From: Fibrisoma montanum
GTDB taxonomy: Bacteria; Bacteroidota; Bacteroidia; Cytophagales; Spirosomataceae
Direction of reading: 5' to 3'
Assembly: GCF_003583365.1 (NCBI RefSeq)
Contig: NZ_QXED01000003.1
Coordinates: forward strand, 62,001 to 126,000
DNA: 64,000 nt
The notes beneath the pieces are model-generated. The model did not search any database. It saw nothing but the letters and a program-made list of their open reading frames with translations, and was not told the DNA's origin. A program made the translations under genes and the position numbers. Below are positions 33,052 through 41,359 of this stretch, piece by piece (the first letter of the stretch is position 1; every line of letters begins with the position of its first letter).

Positions 33052-33885
33052 TCATTTGCTAGGTTCGTTGACTGCCCGTTGTTTCAGGGGGGAGTCTTTT
33101 TCTTTCGCCAGTGTGTTGAACACCAGCTTGTCCGTCAGGCCCGGCAGCAGTTTATTCAGCCATACCGTCAGTTTGCCCTGACCGGTCAGGATCAGTTCGC
33201 GTTTCCGGTTTTTGACCGCCCGCAGTATGTGGTCGGCTACTTCCTCCGCACTCATCATGTTTTCTTCGTCCCGAACGGTTTCGCCCGTCACCTGGCCGTG
33301 ACCGTTCAGCGCCGAAAAACGAATGTTCGAGGCCGTAAAGCCTGGGCAGGCGGTCAGCACGTGTACGCCTTCGTGCAGCAGTTCTGTACGTAACGCTTCC
33401 AGAAAGCCGTTCATGGCAAATTTGGACGCCGAGTAACCACTCCGGACCGGTAACCCGCGGTACCCCGCGATGGAGGAGATGCCCACGATGGAGCCTTTGG
33501 CCTGCTGGATGTAGGGGAGGGCGTACCGGGTGGTGTAGACGGCGCCCATGAAATTTATGTCCATGACCCGACGCATAACCTCAGGGTCGGTGTCGATAAA
33601 CATTGACCGCATCGTAATGCCGGCGTTGTTGATGAGGATGTCCAGCCGGCCGAAGTGGGCGATGGTCTGGTCGATCAGGTGCTTCACGTCCGCTTCAACG
33701 CTGACATCGGTCGTAAGCGACAGCGTTTGAATATTGGCCTGCCGAAGTTCGCTGTCCACCTGTTGGAGCGCGTCGGCTTTCCGTCCGCAAATGACAACCC
33801 TGGCCCCGGCCCGACCAAATGCAAAGGCCAGCGCCCGCCCGATCCCCGACGACGCGCCGGTAATCAGTACTACTTTATGCTGCAT
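33052..33885 (-). CDS. Short-chain dehydrogenase/reductase
   Basis: Classical SDR of about 277 residues starting Met-Gln-His-Lys-Val-Val-Leu-Ile (33885); the frame is open further upstream, but that part is not SDR-like and overlaps the promoter of the divergent CHRD gene. NAD(P) binding: Thr-Gly-Ala-Ser-Ser-Gly-Ile-Gly. Then Asn-Asn-Ala-Gly, the catalytic Ser in Gly-Ile-Ser-Ser-Ile-Ala-Gly and Tyr-Ser-Ala-Ser-Lys. The Arg-Lys shortly after the second beta strand (Cys-Gly-Arg-Lys) suggests NADPH preference. The substrate is unknown. Confidence 0.92.
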   Translation of the reverse strand: MQHKVVLITGASSGIGRALAFAFGRAGARVVICGRKADALQQVDSELRQANIQTLSLTTDVSVEADVKHLIDQTIAHFGRLDILINNAGITMRSMFIDTDPEVMRRVMDINFMGAVYTTRYALPYIQQAKGSIVGISSIAGYRGLPVRSGYSASKFAMNGFLEALRTELLHEGVHVLTACPGFTASNIRFSALNGHGQVTGETVRDEENMMSAEEVADHILRAVKNRKRELILTGQGKLTVWLNKLLPGLTDKLVFNTLAKEKDSPLKQRAVNEPSK

Positions 33886-34021
33886 AGATTTCTGGGAGAG
33901 GTTCCGTGACAATTCTACCGGAACGGAGTTATTACGGGTAGAACGGCCCGGCCCGGTTCCAACAGCCACAAATATAGCAGGAATGCGGCCAGGCTTTACC
34001 TCATGTATCCAATTTAGCCCT

Positions 34022-34477
34022 ATGAACAAACGATTCCGGATTTTACTGACACCCGTTCTGCTGGGGATGCTGCTGGTACAGGTTGCCTGCGAAAACAAGG
34101 ATCCCGACCGGCGCGCTACGGTTGATTACGAAGCTACCCTGAACAGTGCACAACTGGTGGGAGTCGATCAGTCGTCAACGGCGACCGGTACGTTTACGGG
34201 GGCGTATAACAAAGAAACAAAGGTGCTGTCGTACACCCTGACGCTGGCGGGGGTGACTCCCTCGCAGGTGTATATCGCACAGGCGCAACCCGGTATCAGC
34301 AACGGCATTGCCGATATTGTGCTGCCCAATCCGCAGGGCAGTACGCTGACCGGCGAAACCGTGCTTAGCCAGCGCCAGGAAAACGATCTGATTTACGGCA
34401 ACTACGCGGTTATTGTCCGCTCGTCCCAGTACCCAAATGGCGCAATCCGGGGAAATATTCAGGCAAGGAAGTTTTAG
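34022..34477 (+). CDS. CHRD-domain lipoprotein
   Basis: A 151-residue exported protein. Residues 1-23 form a lipoprotein signal ending Val-Ala-Cys-Glu. The rest is one CHRD-type beta domain: Ala-Thr-Leu-Asn-Ser-Ala-Gln, Tyr-Asn-Lys-Glu-Thr-Lys-Val-Leu-Ser-Tyr, Ile-Tyr-Gly-Asn-Tyr-Ala-Val and Asn-Gly-Ala-Ile-Arg-Gly-Asn-Ile near the end. CHRD domains occur in chordin and in many bacterial secreted proteins, where their function is not established. It is divergent from the SDR gene, and a very strong hairpin follows its stop directly. Confidence 0.85.
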   Translation: MNKRFRILLTPVLLGMLLVQVACENKDPDRRATVDYEATLNSAQLVGVDQSSTATGTFTGAYNKETKVLSYTLTLAGVTPSQVYIAQAQPGISNGIADIVLPNPQGSTLTGETVLSQRQENDLIYGNYAVIVRSSQYPNGAIRGNIQARKF

Positions 34478-34535
34478 CCGATACGTCGTCCCGCCAACCG
34501 GTTCACATGAACCGGTTGGCGGGACGACGTATCGG
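34478..34535. terminator. Perfect 28-bp inverted repeat between convergent genes
   Basis: Two perfectly complementary 28-base arms with a 2-base spacer fill the whole gap between the CHRD stop and the convergent T9SS-sorted gene. The palindromic core is AACCGGTTCACATGAACCGG. There is no long T-run, but the position and strength suggest a two-way transcription stop. Confidence 0.75.
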
Positions 34536-34537
34536 TG

Positions 34538-36790
34538 TTATTTCAGGAGCGTGACCGATCCCTTGAAGCTGCGTTTGGTTGTCTGGATGAGGTAGTAGTA
34601 AGTACCCGCGGGGTAGTCCGTACCATACCAGCGAAATTTCGGGTCGGTCGACGTAAAGACTACCCGGCCCCAGCGATTCAATATCTCCACCGTCTTAAAC
34701 CGCTCCACGCAGTTGCCTTCGGGCATGTCTTTCACGGCAAAGAAATCATTGATGCCGTCATTATTCGGCGTAAATACGTTCGGAACGGTAAGGTCAAAGT
34801 TGGCGGCCCGGTCTTTGACCACAAACGTAATGGTAGTTGTGTCGGTATGCTTTGGCTGACAGCTCCGGTCGTCGGTGACGAAGTCCATGGTGAAGCTGGC
34901 TTCGGTTTGCCCGTTGAGCAACTCGCAGGTCGGGCGCCACTGGAACGCGGATTGTAACGTTGGCAGGCCGGTTTTACCCGCAAAGGTCATCCCGAGCTTC
35001 GTGTAGTCGAACCCCCGGCCCGCGGCAAACAGCCGCAGCGTATCGCGGTCGGCATCGTTGGCCAGTACGTCGAACGCAACGGCCCCCGCCGAATCGGTAG
35101 GACTGACGGTTAGTTCGACGACCTGCTTATTGAGGGTGGTGCGGATGGAGGGTGGCTGACTCGGCAGGCCCACGGCCGATAGCTTCACCGTCACCGTGTC
35201 GCGGAGGTTGCGGTTGCAGCGGGTGTCGGTTACGATAAAGTCAACCAGATATTCCGACTGGGTTGCCTGCGTGCAGGTCGGCTTCCAGGTGAATGGCCTC
35301 GACACTTTACCCGTTCCCGATCCCGACGAAAAACTCATGCCCGCCTGACTCAGCGCAAAGCCACGGCCCACGGCCTGGATGGATATTTCATCGTTGTCGG
35401 GGTCGTTGCCGAAGGCATTGAACGTAAGCGATGAGCCGACTGTTACCCGGCTCTGGTTTCCCGTCAGGTCAGTAGCAGCATCCGGCTTCTGGTTGGCGTC
35501 GGGCACAATGTTCAGCCGAACGGTCAACGTATCACTCAGGCCCTGGGGACAGCCCTCGTCCGTCACCCGGAGCATAAGCGTAACGGGCTGGCCGGGTTGC
35601 CCAACGCACCGACCGAAGCAGAACTGTGCCCGGAGCGTGTCGCGGTTCGTGCGGGTGAGGAGCTGGCCGGGGGTTATGGTCAGCCCGGGCAGCGAACCGC
35701 TCATGTTGATGACCTGTATCCGCTGGTTGGGATTCGGATCGGTTACGAACAGGTTCAGGCAGTTCTGATCCTTTTCGTTGATGGTCAGCACGGCACCTTC
35801 GGTATAGAACGCCGACTGGCCATCGGGCCGTAGCAGTACTTTAGGCGGGTCGTTTTTGGCGCAGTCGATAACCAGTACCTGGTAGTCGCGCCGAACGCGC
35901 CCGATGCGTACCCCTCTCCGGAATTCATCGACCTGCACCGAGAAGACGTGCAACCCAACGCGGTTGGGCGTAACGGTCAGTTGACCGGTACGGGCGTTGA
36001 CGCGGAGGGGCTGGGAGCCGGAAATCTGGTTGATTTCCGACAGACCCGTGTTCCAGGTGACCGGCGGGTAGGGGCCGGGGTAAAACGTAGGGTCAATGCC
36101 GCGGTTCAGCGCTCCGGGGTTCGGATCAAGCCGGCTGCTGAATCCGTTGTACGGGGTAACGAGCGCATACGTCAGGCTGTCGCCGTCGGGGTCTTTAGCG
36201 CTAAAGTCAAGCGTAAACGGCTGATTGATACAGGCATAGTCGCCCTTGGGGATCGTGAACACCGGCGATGAGTTGGTGCGGTAAGAACCTGCTCCAATGG
36301 CCGGAAACTCGAGGTAAAACGTTGAACCGGCTCCGCCCGGGTCCTGAATGTTCACGACGCTTTGATTGCGGCAGCATCGTTCCCAGGACATGTAGTACCC
36401 GGCCGCATCGTTGAACAAATTCGGGTCGAGGTTCAGATCTACGCTGTGTCGAATCAGCCGGGTACGCAGCTCGCCCGACTGGCAGACCGAGTTGGTATAG
36501 GGTACGTACTCGCTGCTGACCCGGTTGAGCGCGACAAACCCGATGAACCGGTTGTTGCGTTTGGCGTAAATACCAATCGATACGCGGCCATCGTCGGCAC
36601 CCTGGTCGCCCTTAATGTCGTCGAAGTACAGGTTCAGAATAATGCGGTGGGAAAACGGACTTTGTACGCCAAGGTATCGTAGTTCCAGTTCGCCCCCCAC
36701 AATGTGCGTTGCCTGAGCTACCCCACAGCTAATCAGCCAGAAACCAATCAGCCACACCCGCCACCAACCACTACGGTAAAATTGCATCAT
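34538..36790 (-). CDS. Secreted protein with type B T9SS (gliding-motility) C-terminal domain
   Basis: A 750-residue surface or secreted protein. It has a signal peptide (Trp-Leu-Ile-Gly-Phe-Trp...Val-Ala-Gln-Ala-Thr), an N-terminal region with Cys-Cys in Trp-Glu-Arg-Cys-Cys-Arg, Ig/cadherin-like segments with Ala-Lys-Asp-Pro-Asp-Gly-Asp-Ser-Leu-Thr-Tyr and Asn-Asp-Pro-Asp-Asn-Asp, and a C-terminal ~85-residue domain starting Val-Pro-Asn-Val-Phe-Thr-Pro-Asn-Asn-Asp-Gly-Ile-Asn-Asp, then Asn-Arg-Trp-Gly and Gly-Thr-Tyr-Tyr-Tyr. That end is the type B sorting signal of the type IX secretion system. It is probably an adhesin or cell-surface structural protein. Confidence 0.9.
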   Translation of the reverse strand: MMQFYRSGWWRVWLIGFWLISCGVAQATHIVGGELELRYLGVQSPFSHRIILNLYFDDIKGDQGADDGRVSIGIYAKRNNRFIGFVALNRVSSEYVPYTNSVCQSGELRTRLIRHSVDLNLDPNLFNDAAGYYMSWERCCRNQSVVNIQDPGGAGSTFYLEFPAIGAGSYRTNSSPVFTIPKGDYACINQPFTLDFSAKDPDGDSLTYALVTPYNGFSSRLDPNPGALNRGIDPTFYPGPYPPVTWNTGLSEINQISGSQPLRVNARTGQLTVTPNRVGLHVFSVQVDEFRRGVRIGRVRRDYQVLVIDCAKNDPPKVLLRPDGQSAFYTEGAVLTINEKDQNCLNLFVTDPNPNQRIQVINMSGSLPGLTITPGQLLTRTNRDTLRAQFCFGRCVGQPGQPVTLMLRVTDEGCPQGLSDTLTVRLNIVPDANQKPDAATDLTGNQSRVTVGSSLTFNAFGNDPDNDEISIQAVGRGFALSQAGMSFSSGSGTGKVSRPFTWKPTCTQATQSEYLVDFIVTDTRCNRNLRDTVTVKLSAVGLPSQPPSIRTTLNKQVVELTVSPTDSAGAVAFDVLANDADRDTLRLFAAGRGFDYTKLGMTFAGKTGLPTLQSAFQWRPTCELLNGQTEASFTMDFVTDDRSCQPKHTDTTTITFVVKDRAANFDLTVPNVFTPNNDGINDFFAVKDMPEGNCVERFKTVEILNRWGRVVFTSTDPKFRWYGTDYPAGTYYYLIQTTKRSFKGSVTLLK

Positions 36791-36857
36791 ATAGGAATGA
36801 ATGGGAAATACAGGTCGTCCGAAAACGACTGCTTAAATTAGCGGTTTATTTAGACTT

Positions 36858-38315
36858 ATGCGTAACAAGACTCATAAAAAACCCGAACGGTTGCATACCG
36901 TACAAATTGATGCGGTTGCCGCCGAAGGGAAATGTATAGTCCGCACCGACGATGGGGTTATCTTCGTCGAAAATCCGACCGGCGGACCCGGCGTTGCCCC
37001 GGGCGATGTGGTGGACCTGCGGATTACCAACCGTAAAAAACAATACCGTGAGGCCGTTGCCGAACGGATCCATGAGCGGTCGCCGGTCCGGACAGAACCC
37101 TTCTGCGAACACTTCGGTACGTGCGGGGGCTGCAAATGGCAACACATCCGCTACGATGAACAGCTGCGGTTCAAACACCAGCAGGTTGTCGACCATCTGA
37201 CGCGCATTGGTAAAGTGGCCTTGCCGACCATCCGGCCCATTCTGGCGGCTGAACCTACGCAGTATTACCGCAACAAACTGGAATTTACCTGCGCCGAAGG
37301 CCGCTGGATGACGACCACGGAAGTGCATACCGACGAACGTATCGACCCACGGGCGGTGGGCTTCCACGTGCCCGGGCGCTTCGACAAAGTGCTGCCCATC
37401 CGCCATTGTTACCTCCAGCCCGATCCGTCCAACGACATCCGCCTGGCCGTGGCTGAATACGCGATGCGCCATAACCTGTCGATGTACAACCTGAAGGTGC
37501 ATACCGGCTACCTCCGTACCCTCATTATCCGAACCGCATCGCCCGGCGTGGACTCGCCAGACCAGGTGATGGTAACGCTTCAGGTGGCGCAGGATAATCC
37601 GGAAACGCTGGAAAAATTATTACGTTTCCTGCTGTCGACGTTCCCGCAGATTACGTCGCTGAACTACATCATTAACACGAAGAAAAACGATAGCTACCAG
37701 GATCAGGACGTTATCAACTTTGCCGGAACGCCTTATATCGAGGAGCGGATGGATGATGGGAGCGGCCGGCCATTAACCTTCCGGGTTGGCCCCAAGTCGT
37801 TCTACCAGACCAACGCCCAGCAGGCGTTTACTCTGTACAAAACAGCACGTGACTGGGCCGGACTGACCGGCAGCGAACGGGTGTATGACCTGTACACCGG
37901 AACCGGAACCATTGCGCTGTTCGTGGCGCGGCAGGCGCAGCATGTCGTTGGGGTGGAGTACGTTGAGGCTTCGGTAGCCGATGCCCGGATCAATGCTTCG
38001 GTGAACGGCATAACCAACACAACCTTCGTGGCCGGCGACATGCGCGATATCCTGACCGATGGGTTCTTTGACAAGCATGGTCGGCCGGAGGTGGTGATCA
38101 CCGATCCGCCCCGCGCCGGTATGGACGAAGCCGTGGTTCGGCAACTGCTCAAAGCGTCTCCCGACCGGATTGTGTACGTAAGCTGCAACACGGCTACCCA
38201 GGCCCGCGACCTGAGCTGGCTGGACGAAGGCTATACCGTAGCTGATGTGCAGCCGGTCGATATGTTCCCGCACACGCATCACGTCGAGAATGTGGTTCTT
38301 TTAAAAAGGAGATAG
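36858..38315 (+). CDS. rlmD: 23S rRNA (uracil-5-)-methyltransferase RlmD
   Basis: Class I SAM methyltransferase of 485 residues that makes m5U in 23S rRNA. An N-terminal TRAM domain (~15-75) is followed by the Fe-S motif Phe-Cys-Glu-His-Phe-Gly-Thr-Cys-Gly-Gly-Cys-Lys-Trp-Gln, then the methyltransferase core with Lys-Ser-Phe-Tyr-Gln-Thr-Asn, Asp-Leu-Tyr-Thr-Gly-Thr-Gly-Thr-Ile, Asp-Pro-Pro-Arg-Ala-Gly and the catalytic Cys in Val-Ser-Cys-Asn-Thr. The paralogue RlmC/RumB group is hard to separate by motif alone, so the position specificity is inferred. Confidence 0.92.
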   Translation: MRNKTHKKPERLHTVQIDAVAAEGKCIVRTDDGVIFVENPTGGPGVAPGDVVDLRITNRKKQYREAVAERIHERSPVRTEPFCEHFGTCGGCKWQHIRYDEQLRFKHQQVVDHLTRIGKVALPTIRPILAAEPTQYYRNKLEFTCAEGRWMTTTEVHTDERIDPRAVGFHVPGRFDKVLPIRHCYLQPDPSNDIRLAVAEYAMRHNLSMYNLKVHTGYLRTLIIRTASPGVDSPDQVMVTLQVAQDNPETLEKLLRFLLSTFPQITSLNYIINTKKNDSYQDQDVINFAGTPYIEERMDDGSGRPLTFRVGPKSFYQTNAQQAFTLYKTARDWAGLTGSERVYDLYTGTGTIALFVARQAQHVVGVEYVEASVADARINASVNGITNTTFVAGDMRDILTDGFFDKHGRPEVVITDPPRAGMDEAVVRQLLKASPDRIVYVSCNTATQARDLSWLDEGYTVADVQPVDMFPHTHHVENVVLLKRR

Positions 38316-38389
38316 GGGAGGAAAGGGAGGAGAGGAGGAAAGGGACATTGATCAGTTTCTTTCCTGCCTTCCTCCTTTTTCTCCCTTTA
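38303..38389. repeat. Purine/pyrimidine imperfect inverted repeat between rlmD and dnaB
   Basis: A purine-only arm (GGAGGAAAGGG-type units, ~38303-38345) is mirrored by a pyrimidine-only arm (~38356-38389), which extends into the dnaB stop codon. The arms are imperfectly complementary with internal repetition. It lies between convergent genes and could end transcription both ways. Confidence 0.65.
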
Positions 38390-41002
38390 AAACGGCGTTT
38401 CCTGCGACGGGTCGGCTTTGCCGAAGTTGGACAGGTCGTTGGCTTTGCTGCGGAAAACGTTGCCACCGACTGGGGGCGCCGAATCGCCGGGCCGGTCGAA
38501 GCTGCTCAGACCGTTGACGTCGCTGCTGAAGCCCGGGGTTTGTACGGGCTCAAAGTACGTATCGAGGTCGCAGAACTTGGTAAATTTATTGACGAAGCGG
38601 AGCTGAATGGTGTCGAGTGAACCGCTTCGGTTTTTAGCAATGATGACTTCGCCGATGCCGAGGGTTGAGTTACCGTTTTCGTCCTGCGTGATGTTATAAT
38701 ATTCCGGACGATACAGGAACATAACCATGTCGGCATCCTGCTCGATGGATCCCGATTCCCGAAGGTCCGAGAGCTGCGGTTTTTTGTCGCCACCCCGCGT
38801 TTCAACGGCCCGGCTCAACTGCGAAAGGGCAATTACGGGTACGTTCAGTTCCTTCGCCAGGTTTTTCAGCGCCCGCGAGATCGACGCGATTTCCTGTTCG
38901 CGGTTGCTGCCTTTGCTATGGTCGCCGGTCATCAGCTGCAAATAGTCAATCACGACCATCTGAATATCGTGCTGCGCTTTCAGCCGGCGGCACTTGGCCC
39001 GAAGTTCCAGAATGGAGAGGGCCGGGGTGTCGTCAATGAAAATGGGCGCTTCGGTAAGCCGCTGAATCTTGTGGTGCAACTGCGTCCACTCGTGCGGGGC
39101 CAGGGTTCCTTTCCGGATTTTCTCGGAATCGATTTCAGCTTCGGCCGAGATAAGACGGTTGACAAGCTGCACCGACGACATCTCCAGCGAAAAGATCGCC
39201 ACGGGTTTACCATGGTCGACGGCCGCATTCCGCAGCGCACTGACGACGAATGCCGTATTGTGCGTAACCGTCATGTCTTCCAGCAGGAACAATCGATTGC
39301 CGTCAATCGCAAACCCGTAGTAATCGTCCACCTGATCATACTCGACCCGAATGCCAGTAACTCGCCAGTCGGCACGAGCACGGAGCGGGCGTGCTTTCTT
39401 CCGCTCAATTCGAACCGGAATACTATCCAGATTGCCGAAGATTCGCAGACGATAGACCGTAGTGGAAAAACCACGATTGGCAATGCTGGCTGTCTTTTCT
39501 TTCAAAGATGTACGGAAGCCCAGCGTATCACATAGATACTTAAGTTCTTCGGCTAACTGTTTATTTTTCTGCGTTATCTCGTAGCAGTTGAATGCTTCCT
39601 GGTAGTGACCATCGCTATCGATCAGACCCGCCAGCAGTTTCAGGCGATTCGCCGTTGAATTAATGAGATAGGCCTTTGGTATGTGCTTATTCTCGATTAC
39701 AGAAAGACCACGTAGCTGCTCCTGTACGTTGAAAGTAGCCTTGATACCCCGTTGGCCGGTCGTGATGGCGTGGTTTGGGGCTTTACCTGCCTGTTGATAC
39801 GTAGAGAACGTCAAATTTAATTCGTCTGCATACCCTTTCAGGTAATCTACTACCTCCGCGTCGATATTGGTGATACGAGAGGAGTAAGCATGGCCGTCGC
39901 CGAGCCACAGACCGACAAAGTAAGGATCAAGCGGAACCGCTTTTTCCGGAAATTCAACGGCTACTTTGTAGCCCTTGTAGTTACTTTTAAACTTATCAGA
40001 CTTAGTTAGATAATCCTGAACGGTTATGTTAAGCACATCGCCCTTGCGGTGAGGCCCTTCGTTGCGGCTGCGTTTAAGTGACAGAATGTGACTCTCATTC
40101 ACCCGATAACTCATGCCTTTATTCTGGTGGATCCAGTACATTCGTTCCCGGCCACGGGCAATAGATAATACCCGGCGGGGCGTCGAATCGTCACCCATCA
40201 GCAGATCGCCGGGTTTGACATCCTCTACGTTTCGAAGTGAGCCGTCGAACATGACTACTTTCGTGCCTTTGCCCAGGCACTTACCCATCGCTGGCCTCGC
40301 GGCCAGAATGATAAGTTCGGTTGGTTGCCAGCCCGACGTAACGCGGTCGAGGTTGGTAAAGCCTGATGGAACCCCCGTCAGCCCCTCCTGGTGCTTCTTG
40401 GTTTCCATCTCGTTGAGGGCCTGCCGCACAATGGTACTCATGTCGGCGTAGTTCTTCTTGATGTTCGATTCCGAAATCTTGAAGAGCGACTGCTCGGTGC
40501 GATCAAGCAGTTCAAACACGTCGGTCGTGTCCTCGTAGGCATCGCGCAGGATGCTCGACGACATGGCGATCAGGCCCCGTTTGAGTGACTGCTCCGTAAT
40601 GACCCGGGCGTGGTACTCAATGTTGGCGGCAGAGTTAACCTTAAAGGTAAGTTCCGATACGTAGCCACCCCCACCGACGATTTCAATTTCGCCGGTTTTG
40701 CGCAGTTGCTGCGTAACCGTGAGCAGATCAATAGGGTCGGAATTAGAGAACAGCGTCAGGATTGCGTTGTAGATCCGCTGGTGGGCTTCCTTGTAAAAGC
40801 TTTCCGGCTTCAGAATGTCAACAACCGCCGAAAGCGCGTCTTTCTCAATCATCAGGGCGCCCAGAACCGCTTCTTCCAGATCAAGGGCCTGGGGCGGTAA
40901 TTTGCCGAGGCCAGTGTCGAGCCAGTGGTTGCCGGCTTGCTGACGTCCACCGGCTATAGCAGATGGTTTGCGAAGATGTTGATTAGGGCGTGCGTTTTCC
41001 AT
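38387..41002 (-). CDS. dnaB: Replicative DNA helicase DnaB, interrupted by an intein
   Basis: The 871-residue precursor consists of a 530-residue DnaB plus a 341-residue intein. N-terminal domain: Leu-Pro-Pro-Gln-Ala-Leu-Asp-Leu-Glu-Glu-Ala-Val-Leu-Gly. The RecA-like domain has its P-loop split: Arg-Pro-Ala-Met-Gly-Lys241 before and Thr583-Ala-Phe-Val-Val after the intein. Walker B (Met-Val-Val-Ile-Asp-Tyr-Leu-Gln-Leu-Met) and Ser-Gly-Ser-Ile-Glu-Gln-Asp-Ala-Asp are intact. The helicase opens DNA at the replication fork and must splice before it can bind ATP. A C-terminal tail of ~50 residues ends Gln-Glu-Thr-Pro-Phe. Confidence 0.96.
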   Translation of the reverse strand: MENARPNQHLRKPSAIAGGRQQAGNHWLDTGLGKLPPQALDLEEAVLGALMIEKDALSAVVDILKPESFYKEAHQRIYNAILTLFSNSDPIDLLTVTQQLRKTGEIEIVGGGGYVSELTFKVNSAANIEYHARVITEQSLKRGLIAMSSSILRDAYEDTTDVFELLDRTEQSLFKISESNIKKNYADMSTIVRQALNEMETKKHQEGLTGVPSGFTNLDRVTSGWQPTELIILAARPAMGKCLGKGTKVVMFDGSLRNVEDVKPGDLLMGDDSTPRRVLSIARGRERMYWIHQNKGMSYRVNESHILSLKRSRNEGPHRKGDVLNITVQDYLTKSDKFKSNYKGYKVAVEFPEKAVPLDPYFVGLWLGDGHAYSSRITNIDAEVVDYLKGYADELNLTFSTYQQAGKAPNHAITTGQRGIKATFNVQEQLRGLSVIENKHIPKAYLINSTANRLKLLAGLIDSDGHYQEAFNCYEITQKNKQLAEELKYLCDTLGFRTSLKEKTASIANRGFSTTVYRLRIFGNLDSIPVRIERKKARPLRARADWRVTGIRVEYDQVDDYYGFAIDGNRLFLLEDMTVTHNTAFVVSALRNAAVDHGKPVAIFSLEMSSVQLVNRLISAEAEIDSEKIRKGTLAPHEWTQLHHKIQRLTEAPIFIDDTPALSILELRAKCRRLKAQHDIQMVVIDYLQLMTGDHSKGSNREQEIASISRALKNLAKELNVPVIALSQLSRAVETRGGDKKPQLSDLRESGSIEQDADMVMFLYRPEYYNITQDENGNSTLGIGEVIIAKNRSGSLDTIQLRFVNKFTKFCDLDTYFEPVQTPGFSSDVNGLSSFDRPGDSAPPVGGNVFRSKANDLSNFGKADPSQETPF
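39257..40279 (-). other. Intein with LAGLIDADG homing endonuclease in the DnaB P-loop
   Basis: Residues 242-582 of the DnaB precursor. Block A starts Cys242-Leu-Gly-Lys-Gly-Thr-Lys-Val; block B has Val-Asn-Glu-Ser-His (Asn in place of the more usual Thr). Two dodecapeptide motifs mark the endonuclease: Phe-Val-Gly-Leu-Trp-Leu-Gly-Asp-Gly and Leu-Leu-Ala-Gly-Leu-Ile-Asp-Ser-Asp-Gly. Block F/G ends Asp-Met-Thr-Val-Thr-His-Asn582, followed by extein Thr583. All splicing residues are present (Cys1, penultimate His, Asn, +1 Thr), and both acidic endonuclease positions (Asp) are kept, so it looks active. The insertion site is Gly-Lys/Thr of the P-loop; the other known DnaB site (Gly/Ser-Ile-Glu-Gln) is empty. 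Confidence 0.95.
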
Positions 41003-41359
41003 GACTTATGCAAGTTTACGCAATCCGGACCAGATCAGGCAACCCTCCGCCAATGTACCGTGCGCTTCATTACGTGACTTACTGTCGTAACATTCTGGTA
41101 ATGTTTGCAGTACTTCACCGAAAAATTTTCCTAATTTTTTGGCAACGGTTTGAGTACGTACTACGTACTGTAAGGCAGGAGCGAATGTAGGCTGTCCGTC
41201 AGCAAGATAGTAATTTCTTAATATAAAATAAAACAACGCGGAGGAGATATTACTTTCAGTAAGAAACGGAGAGAAACGAATAAATTTTCCGCAAAAAGTG
41301 TTGCACAAGCAGGAAGAACGCTTAATTTTCGGAATCACTCTTAAACGTTATCTAGTCAT
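41003..41359. other. Divergent promoter region of dnaB and phoH
   Basis: A 357-base AT-richer gap with no gene. It contains the palindrome AGTACGT-ACT-ACGTACT at 41153-41169 in front of dnaB, and the phoH promoter near its right end. The palindrome could be a regulator site; nothing else is recognised. Confidence 0.5.
41301..41330 (+). promoter_or_regulatory. Candidate phoH promoter
   Basis: TTG at 41301, 19 bases, then TAATTTTC at 41323-41330. It differs from the Bacteroidota -33/-7 pattern at the last -7 base and lies 29 bases before the start codon. Confidence 0.5.

Noticed and set aside
38387-41002. DnaB as a chimeric or misassembled gene because of its 871-residue length
   Set aside because: The extra 341 residues have complete intein blocks, and the flanking halves rejoin into a normal P-loop.
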